Source: Lasiosphaeria ovina (lineage: Eukaryota > Ascomycota > Sordariomycetes > Sordariales > Lasiosphaeriaceae). Taken from it: 64,000 nt of DNA. The notes beneath the pieces are model-generated. The model worked only from the letters and a program-made list of their open reading frames with translations, was not told the DNA's origin and did not search any database. Below, piece by piece: positions 56,909 through 64,000 of this stretch. A program made the translations under genes and the position numbers. Within the stretch, counting starts at the first letter, position 1, and each line of letters opens with the position of its first letter. The stretch spans positions 4,722,001 through 4,786,000 of the forward strand of contig JAULSN010000004.1 in NCBI GenBank assembly GCA_033439765.1, in the 5' to 3' direction.

Positions 56909-57262
56909 GTACCCGTGCCATTGGCATCATCACGGCTGGGTTGATGTCCAGCATGTGCTTTCCCAGCCCGTATACGGCCTCTGCTCAACGGTCAGCTTGT
57001 GTGTTCTCGTCCAGTTATCTGGGCGGGATGACCAACGCTCAATCATTCCAGCGCTGGTGGCGCCCGAGAACACCAGGGCCACGAGAATGAACCAGTCTTC
57101 CGCACCGAGGACATTGTGGAGGATGCGGCCGCGCGTGTAGAAGCGCAGGGCGACGAAGATGGCGCCGATGGCCCACGTTATGGCGGCGCAGGCGATGATG
57201 TTGGCCTGGTACGACTCGGCCGGGTTCGAGACGAGCAAGAGCATCTTGTCGGGAGTCGCCAT
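55753..57262 (-). CDS. Fung_rhodopsin (Pth11/SAT4-like) seven-helix membrane protein
   Basis: Four exons: 57262-57037, 56980-56913, 56816-56440, 56380-55753; 1,299 bases, 432 residues, frame kept. The first donor is GTTGGT, less usual. Membrane segments: NIIACAAITWAIGAIFVALR, EDWFILVALVFSGATSAG, WYTILFYMMALLFTKVSILL, VYAIMAVIVLTNGLWTMVTV, GTDVLLYILPLPIIVNL, IALYSIFALGLLVCVISVVR and a seventh before LKPFVARVFPRLFG. The RFYTRGR, LLYIRIL and CMPLRAFWDP motifs are those of the fungal rhodopsin-like family (PF20684). The cytoplasmic tail is long, with Ala/Arg stretches, an eight-Asp run and Ser/Pro. The role is presumably surface sensing or a poorly known receptor function; no ligand can be named. 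A Met seven codons upstream (57283) is an alternative start. Confidence 0.88.
56860..56907. repeat. (GA)n microsatellite inside intron 2 of the rhodopsin-like gene
   Basis: About 24 GA units directly next to the splice donor (GTACGT on the minus strand at 56912); on the transcript it is a CU-rich tract. Confidence 0.9.
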
Positions 57263-58909
57263 GGTTTCCTGGTTACACCTCAACTTGGCCGGATGACGGT
57301 CGTGGTGACATGAGTCGACGTCGGGGGGCTTGCTGGTTCAGCAGAGGGCAGACAGCACTGCACAGCTCATGGCCCACGCGCGGACTGCTATCGTTCCGCC
57401 GCGGGTCTCTTCGGGGAGGTCTGGTTTCTTAAGGATCCGATCGTGAGGTTACGGCCCGTTCTCTCTTCACCCAGGGCCAAGACTGCGGGGATGGATCCCT
57501 TTCCCTTTTAACCCCATGAGAGATGTGGAGTGCCGCGTGCGGGGAGGCGATCAGATGGCCCCGGGCTTCGAGCCCTCGCAGAGAAGAATGGCCGGGCCAG
57601 GGGTGCGGTTGAAGATCGTCTGCCTGGTTTCGGTGGTCGGGCGAAATTGTCCGAATAGTATGGGCCATTTGTGGTGCCGGCCCCGAGGAGCCAAGGGGTT
57701 ATCGAGATGGGCAACCATAGCGCAATGTCTCTAACAGCGAGATTCTCGGTTCGTTCCGAAGCATGTGGGCGTGAGAGGAAGAGGCTCTTCCGCGGGCTGC
57801 TGAGTGGTCGGGTCATGTGCCGCATGCAATGATTTTCCGGGCTGGAGACTGGCGAGTTATGCTCTGGGTGTGTGATATTACCGCATAACGGGCTAGTATG
57901 CCGAGACATGCTACTGTAGGCGTGAAAGCTCCTGTGTGTGTTTGCGCTGCACGGAGGATCACGGAGGCTGCATGACGCTGTGGGGGCTGGAGGCTGGAGG
58001 CTGGAGGCTGGAGGCCCGAGCCCATGATGTTGGATATGACGGCCTCATCAAGCCCGCGATGCAGAGCCGCATCCGACCCCAGATATAAACACCATTGACC
58101 AGAACAATATATGCATCAATGGATTTGACATTATTTGAAAGAGTAAGTACCTACCTTACTTGAGCTGTGGTCTCTTTGGCAATACTGGCAGAGACCACGG
58201 TTGGGGTTCCGTGGTTTGTGATCGCCTCTTGGCGTTTACCCCAAACACTTTTGAAACACCAACTTTGGCCACGGTCTTTGGCTGCCCACCCGCATTGGGT
58301 AGGATACCTACTGTAGGTAACCTTGCAAAACAGCGATAGGGTACCTACAGCACATCACATACTACTCACTCTCAGGAGCTCTTCCAATCGTGTTCGATGC
58401 CTTTCTAAGTTGAGAGAGACAATATATAGCCACTTTGGGCACAAAATAGACCACCTGCTGCGGCCACTCAGAAGTGAAAATAACTGACGAAACTGCAACA
58501 AAACTCTACGGACTTGTGGTGTTGTTTGTGTTGGATATGAGCACGATCAACATAGTTGTATAACTACAGTCGTGGTAGAATGTCAGTCGGTAAAACACAA
58601 AACTTCAGTTACTGGAAAGGAATGTGGTCTCACGTACCCCCCGCGATAACTAGCTCCGCGGTTCTTGTTCTACATGTAGTTAGGGTGGATAAGGCTGTGA
58701 TGAACACCGTGGCTTGGTGCGGGGGCTCTGGCCTTGGCGTGGGGCTTATTAGGTGCAGTCGTGCACGACGCGTACACTTCGCATTTCTTAGAAGGAGCGA
58801 CCTCTCGTCGCTTCCTTCCTCCCTTCTTTCTTCTTCTTTAGCTTACAATTACACAATTAACGTGCATCATTGCTGCAGCTTTGTCTCCGCCGATTACTTC
58901 GCCGTGAAA
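57263..58909. other. Intergenic region between divergent rhodopsin-like and HET genes
   Basis: Probably two promoters. A seven-base tandem repeat (GCTGGAG, four to five units) lies at 57985-58012. An open frame continues upstream of the HET start to 58556 but lacks an ATG in good context and shows no domain. Confidence 0.5.
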
Positions 58910-60817
58910 ATGACTATGGAGCAGTCGGGTCCCTGCTCCAGTGCCACAGGAGGACCTAGCAACTCGGCCGAGTTCGAGCAGCCAAACACGTTTGGCAACT
59001 TTCACACACCAGAAAACGGCTTCTTCTACTCGAAAAGACCCTACCAGGCATTAGATCCTAGCATCAAAGAAATCCGACTTCTCCGGGTGAATTCGCGAAG
59101 AACCTATGCCGAGCACCTCCAAGATCATCCAGAATGGATATCAACCGATACAGATGCCGACGAAATGCTGCATCCAGGGGGGGGGCTAGATGGCCTGCAG
59201 TCTGATGCGCAGATATTCGCGTGTCAGCTCGTCGATAAAGTAGCGCTATCGAGAATCGAAGGCGGCTACTGTGCCTTGTCGTACTGCGCGGGAAAGCCGA
59301 CAAATACAGCTTGGGTACTCGTCAACGGCACGCCTTTCAAGGCCTTTGCGAACCTTGAGCATGCCATTGGCCTTGCTGTTGACGCATGGAAGGCTCAGCA
59401 TCCTGGAAAGGACTTCCTGCTTTGGACGGACCAAATTTGCATCAACCAGAATGACCACTTCGAAAAGGCCACTCAAGTCGCAATGATGCACGAGATCTAC
59501 AGCGGGAGTAGCAACACATTTATCTGTCTTTCCACCCCTGGTGCCGAAAACTGTCTTTCTTGGATGCCACTGAGCTACTTTAACTGGTCTCCTTCGGGGA
59601 AGAGTCTCGACTATCGGGTCATGGAGAGATTCCTCTGGGACCTTTTGTCGCTTCCTAGTTCGCAACGTAAACAACGGTTCCACGGCTGGTGTTCCAGTTT
59701 CAAGGCGTTCATCGACAGCCCCTGGTGGGGTCGGGCCTGGGTGTATCAAGAGTTCATGTCATCTTCAAGACCCCTCCTCCTTTCCGGGGCGGACTGTGTT
59801 CTCCTAAAGAGCGGCTCGCCGGCGTGGGACATCATCCAGCGCGTCTTCGTGCGCTATGACTTCAGAGGCGCTGTGGATTCGGTGGGCACTCAGCTGCTAC
59901 ACTCAAAGCCCGAGCAAGACACCAGCGTGGATGCCGCCGGCGCGCAGACGGACAGCGAAGAAATGAGGGAGCTGCTTGGCCTGATGGAGGAACGCACGCA
60001 TATCGTCTACTTCTCGGCGGTGAAATCCGCCATCCTCAACAAGGCCATCTCTCCATCCTCGCAGGGTCTGCTGCCTCATCTGCGACACTCCAGGAACTGC
60101 GCATCGTCAGATCCTCGGGATCGAGTGTATGCGTTCCTTTCTCTAGCTGGAGATTACGACATCGTCCCGGATTATTCTCCGGGCAACACAATCGGGCACG
60201 TTCTGGTCCAAACAGCCAAGGCGATCATCCAGCGCGACAAGAGGCTCGATATTCTCGCTGATGCAGGCCTTGGCGCGGAGAAATCGGACTGCCACCTACC
60301 TAGCTGGGTTCCAGACTGGACTTCCCCCGAGACGTTCAATGGTAACAAACAGTTGCATACTTTCTTTTCCCATACAACGCTACATTCTTCCACAACGCCA
60401 CAGGACGCCGATGCCTCAAAGGGTTCGGCATGCCAGCCGACATTTCGTGCAAATGAAGCTAGAAGAACTAATCTTGATCTTGGGATCAAGGGAGTGTATG
60501 TCGACACCTTGCGCGACCCCCTAGCAGGCAAGGATATGAGCGCAAGGAACGGCGGAGACCTGCAGATGTTCGCTCTGCCGTCCGGCCGATTAGTGGTATC
60601 GCCCGCCACAGCTCTCTCAGGGGACGAAATCTGGGTTCTCCTCGGGGCACGCAGTCCTGTAGCGCTGCGACGACAAGAGAGTGATTTGTATTGTCTCGTG
60701 GGTAATGTTGTTGTATGTAATGGTATGAGCACCCAGCCGTCCGCTGTGATGTTGGGTGAGGCGATTGAGTGGGTGGAGAGCGGAACGGCTGAGTTGAGAG
60801 AGATATGGCTACTCTAA
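58910..60817 (+). CDS. HET (heterokaryon incompatibility) domain protein
   Basis: Intronless, 635 residues from ATG 58910 (AAAATGACTATGG). The frame is open further upstream, but that part is low-complexity and I take it as 5' UTR. HET blocks: YCALSYCAG (about 120-127), LLWTDQICINQNDHFEKATQ (about 170-189), MHEIYSGSSNTFICLS, then PWWGRAWVYQEFM (about 280). A C-terminal part with DPRDRVYAFLSLAGD and PDYS is the usual extension after HET domains. Known of the family: nonself recognition and programmed cell death on fusion of incompatible hyphae (het-6/tol class). Partner unknown. CALSY normally ends in W or VW; here it is Cys, a small deviation. Intact. Confidence 0.92.
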   Translation: MTMEQSGPCSSATGGPSNSAEFEQPNTFGNFHTPENGFFYSKRPYQALDPSIKEIRLLRVNSRRTYAEHLQDHPEWISTDTDADEMLHPGGGLDGLQSDAQIFACQLVDKVALSRIEGGYCALSYCAGKPTNTAWVLVNGTPFKAFANLEHAIGLAVDAWKAQHPGKDFLLWTDQICINQNDHFEKATQVAMMHEIYSGSSNTFICLSTPGAENCLSWMPLSYFNWSPSGKSLDYRVMERFLWDLLSLPSSQRKQRFHGWCSSFKAFIDSPWWGRAWVYQEFMSSSRPLLLSGADCVLLKSGSPAWDIIQRVFVRYDFRGAVDSVGTQLLHSKPEQDTSVDAAGAQTDSEEMRELLGLMEERTHIVYFSAVKSAILNKAISPSSQGLLPHLRHSRNCASSDPRDRVYAFLSLAGDYDIVPDYSPGNTIGHVLVQTAKAIIQRDKRLDILADAGLGAEKSDCHLPSWVPDWTSPETFNGNKQLHTFFSHTTLHSSTTPQDADASKGSACQPTFRANEARRTNLDLGIKGVYVDTLRDPLAGKDMSARNGGDLQMFALPSGRLVVSPATALSGDEIWVLLGARSPVALRRQESDLYCLVGNVVVCNGMSTQPSAVMLGEAIEWVESGTAELREIWLL

Positions 60818-61360
60818 CGTGACTTTCTGAGCGGGGCATTGATCCCTTCTGGGGCTGCAGAGCTTATGGAACATCTAAGACACCTGTAGGCCTGAAGATC
60901 TCTCTACCTTAGGATCCTGGTCAACGGCGGTACCCGAGGCTCAAGACAGGCTTGATAGGGAATAATCAGGCCTGTATAGTTCGGCTCGGTTGTGTGGTGT
61001 GGTGATCAAAAGTCTAACACAAGGCCCTTTTTTTTTTTTTTCAACACCAGCACTGTACCTAGCGCTGGACAGCCTTCGACAACATACGGCTAAAACGATG
61101 GGTTCAGCGCAAGGGAGTTCAGGCACGGCAGCTTTCGCCTCGGAGACGCCAGACTAGTAGAACTACACGTGTACGGCCAACGTATCAAGTGGGTATCGGG
61201 GCTCGTGTCAAAGTGAGTACCGTTGTTGTAATCTGGACAGTATGTAGCTATCAGGGACCAGGCACGTAGGACACGGTGACAGGTCCGGTGAAGGAGATAG
61301 GTTGTTCTACGAAGAAGGAAAGCGGAATAGGAACAGTCAGGTTGGTTCCCAACAGACTAA

Positions 61361-61413
61361 ATACAAGAGCGTTCACCCACGCACCTACCCAACTCATATT
61401 CACACCCACCTGT
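61361..61413 (-). repeat. 53-bp duplicated segment, copy 1
   Basis: Read on the minus strand it starts ACAGGTGGGTGTGAATATGA. Copy 2 lies at 62249-62301 on the + strand. The first 47 bases align with only four differences, all transitions. Copy 1 has intron-like edges (CAG before GTGGGTG, and TTTAG just beyond). Confidence 0.65.
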
Positions 61414-62248
61414 TGTCCGAAGAAGCCGCATTGAGGCGTCAGTGGCGCATCTGCTAAACCACACAAAGCCGAGAGAACAAAGGTTAGATTTACCAATATA
61501 TTTTGGGTATCTGGCCGATGCCCACCTTCTTTGCTTCTTCCATATACAAGCACTATTTTGCCCTCAATAATGCAGCGTTGTATGTGACACCTGTGGGATC
61601 CTGGTAGCTGTCATCTCAGAGACCCGCTTCTGTAAAGTAAAAAGCCGAATTTCAATGCAGCAGGCCAGCACGCCAACGGAAGCCACCGCGTAGGCCTTGC
61701 ACCAGCCCTGAAGCCGTTGAAAGTGCCAGATTCGCTGAAAATGCGTTTTCCGTGGTGCTTTCGCATCTGAAGCCTATACCTGCGTTGTTGTTATAGTCTA
61801 GACGGACTAGGTAATCTGCGCCTTATTTACCTAACAGCCTCGCTAGTTGAGAGCAATCTCGAACCATCATTTTGGCCCTGGTTTTACTAGATTTCATAGA
61901 GCAAAGCAACTACATGGTACGGTCTATCAATTATTAAGCACTGAGTCTATCAGGTGGTCTACCAAGTGGTGATCTTTCTTTTAGTATTGAGGCACCTAAT
62001 CAACCGAAATCGGGTTCCTATAACCACCTTTCGTAAAAGCCCATCGATGGATCAAGGAAGAGCAAGGAACAAAGAGAGCAGGAAGGCCACAAAGGCTAGA
62101 GAAGCCCAGGAATCTATCGCTTCAATCTACACGACGATCACTTGAACGCGGCTTCAAGGCGGTTGTAGCGGGCTACATTGGAATTTAAGATTTTACAGTA
62201 CAGAAGCGGGTCAAAGCGATATTAATTGCCAACACTTAGTCGGGCCCC

Positions 62249-62301
62249 ACAGGTGGGTGCGAATATGAGTTGGGTAGGTGCGTAGATGAATGCTCGAATA
62301 C
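62249..62301 (+). repeat. 53-bp duplicated segment, copy 2 (inverted relative to copy 1)
   Basis: Starts ACAGGTGGGTGCGAATATGA. The similarity fades on both sides. No acceptor-like end here. Confidence 0.65.
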
Positions 62302-64000
62302 AAAGAGAAGCGGAATACTCCCTAGAGTCCACAGAGCACCTTCTATCACCGTGACGAATAGCACTCCGTTATGTCCGTGGCTAGTCTACAGGATCCCCGT
62401 CACCGTTGACGATGGGGGCCTAAGCCCTAGCGGAGGTTTCAAGCAACGCTGGGACGACGGTAAGGTGCTAGGCGGGAAAGAAATTTCGGAGGACATACGA
62501 AGGAGCGTCAACATCTCTCTTAACCTGTAATTTTTGGGAAGCAAGGCCGACAGCTTCGCCAAACTTTACTTCTGGGCTCCTTTTGTGCTGGTGGGACACG
62601 GCGAGTTTGCCGTGCTGGGAGATTCTGCGCAAACTTTGCAACGGCGCTGGAGTTGCAAGAGGCGACCAACACGGCGGGTATTATGCGGGAGTCAGTGAGG
62701 CGAACTTCTCGCGTGGTTCGAATAGTTCCATTGTTTCTGCGGTCATTGCGACGCTGTACCCTAATTAAGGTAGTTACGATGGGAGGAGCATGCAAGTCTA
62801 AATCTTCATAGGTCCGCTAAAAGGATGGTAATTAGGGCGCGCAGCGTGACCAGGTCTAGCTCGAGGCTCTAGCAAAATACAAAGTCGCTAGGCAGGTGCC
62901 TTGCAGCCTTTCGAGCACAAAGACTGTAGAGGATTCCTGCGTCTTAATCTTTACTAGGTACAGAATAAGATAGGAGGTTTATTCTTTTTCGAGACACGAG
63001 ACTAAAGTAAGTACCTAGGTACTTTCCGCAGGTCCGGCAGCAAAACAGCAGTTTGTTTGCCAGCGGCGAGCCACCTAAATTTTAATTCTAGCGTTTCGTC
63101 AAAGATACACGGACGAAAACACCCAAGCTGGCCTGCAGCCGGTTTCCGTTCCACCAGACCGGCAAACACACGAGAATCGGGTGGTTGGCCAGCGGCGACC
63201 CCGGGCGGTGAGGAAGCTCGGCGATTGGCGTGATGAGAGCGCCGAATAGGAAGGTGTGATGCCAAGGTATCACGGTACGGTCTGACTGAACATCAGCACC
63301 GCAACAGCTTGTGCAGCGCAGCAGCAGGAGTCGTCCGTCGGTCATCACGCAATGCGATGGAATCCACCAAAACCGCACTTTCAGGCTGGGGTTTGGCCAA
63401 TCCTCGGTTTTGCGGACCATTAATTACCTTCCTCCGAACCCTTGGGTTGCGCGGTTTATTTTCAGGGCACGCCTTGACAAAGCCCAGATTCCATCCTATT
63501 AATATTCCTGGCCAACTGACGATCATTCAGCTCCTTCTCGTGCTCTTCCCCGCAAATCAATCCTCCATACCCCACAGGCCATGTATTTTCTGGGGAATAG
63601 CGGTAGCGTGCATCTACCTATCTACCTAGATTCTCATGGCTGCGGGATGCGCCTTGGCTGGTCTCAACTCTAAATGCCAGTCTCCCGCATATCGAGGCTT
63701 CTCCACGAAAACGTGACTGAAGCCACAAAGTCAAGAGGGGGATATTGAGTTTACGACACTGGGTAACACTATCACACGTGTAATTTACTAGGTAGCAAGT
63801 ACGAGCACAAGCGCAGGCTGACTCTAAGCTGCGCTCGCGCTCTTTCCTTGGCGACACCAGGCTTGGAGTTGGGACCTGCCTGCCCTTGGGCGACCAAGAG
63901 AATTACCCGATGAAGGGAAAACAAGACGGCTGCTTGATTGGCGCGCCCAGCTGATGGCCGTCCCGGTCCCTCTTCTCCTCTTCTTGGCACGGGCAATTAA

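Larger units (their letters stand above)
60818..64000. other. Terminal intergenic region, no gene supported
   Basis: 3.2 kb, balanced composition. A minus-strand frame at 61251-61553 and a plus-strand frame at 62270-62530 (SITVTNSTPLCPWLVYRIPV) look protein-like but match nothing I know. They share a short inverted duplication. The last kilobase shows nothing. Confidence 0.45.

Noticed and set aside
58556..58909. N-terminal extension of the HET protein
   Set aside because: Begins at a TTG and is low-complexity; the first good ATG is at 58910, just before conserved sequence.

Overview
The window is nuclear DNA of a filamentous ascomycete (Pezizomycotina; Sordariomycetes-like, the exact genus is not readable). 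The evidence is GC-rich genes with short 54-96 bp GT/AG introns, typical fungal families (HET, Fung_rhodopsin, CRH-type GH16, F-box) and a 35-kb AT-rich block whose repeats show the RIP signature: CpA/TpG almost absent, TpA in excess, and ruined reading frames stopped only by TAA/TAG.

Layout. 1-3.1 kb: 3' end of a GH2 glycosidase gene and an F-box gene. 3.3-38.4 kb: a nested transposon island. In its left half a RecQ-like helicase pseudogene is split by Gypsy-1 (3926-22687). Gypsy-1 was hit by Copia-3 (7833-20346), which was hit by Copia-1 (9078-15641); Gypsy-1 also holds a solo Copia-2 LTR. In the right half a Pogo/Fot1 DNA transposon (24528-36982) was hit by Gypsy-2 (24706-35289), which carries Copia-2 (27850-35022), which carries a solo Copia-1 LTR (32126-32903). 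Target-site duplications read from the sequence fix most of these insertions. Between the halves lie telomere-like CCCCTAA repeats and a large inverted pair of Copia-2 LTRs. The two outer borders of the island carry the same 21-bp motif in opposite orientation plus a fold-back structure, so the whole block may sit inside one older element.

38.4-64 kb: ordinary gene space: a CRH-type GH16 cell-wall transglycosylase (+), a RecQ helicase (-), SDH3 (+), TAF6 (-), a broken P450 and a broken short-chain dehydrogenase side by side (-), a Fung_rhodopsin membrane protein (-), and a HET-domain gene (+). The last 3 kb and several long intergenic stretches hold no gene I can support.

How the parts relate. 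The housekeeping genes show no operon-like logic; GH16/RecQ and SDH3/TAF6 are convergent pairs. The island is a layered record of invasion: the Gypsy and Pogo copies are heavily RIP-mutated, while the Copia-1 and Copia-2 LTRs are far less so and close to identical between copies, so they are the youngest arrivals. Two insertions have unmatched flanks and missing host-element sequence, pointing to ectopic LTR-LTR recombination. No CRISPR array, rRNA or tRNA gene was recognised.
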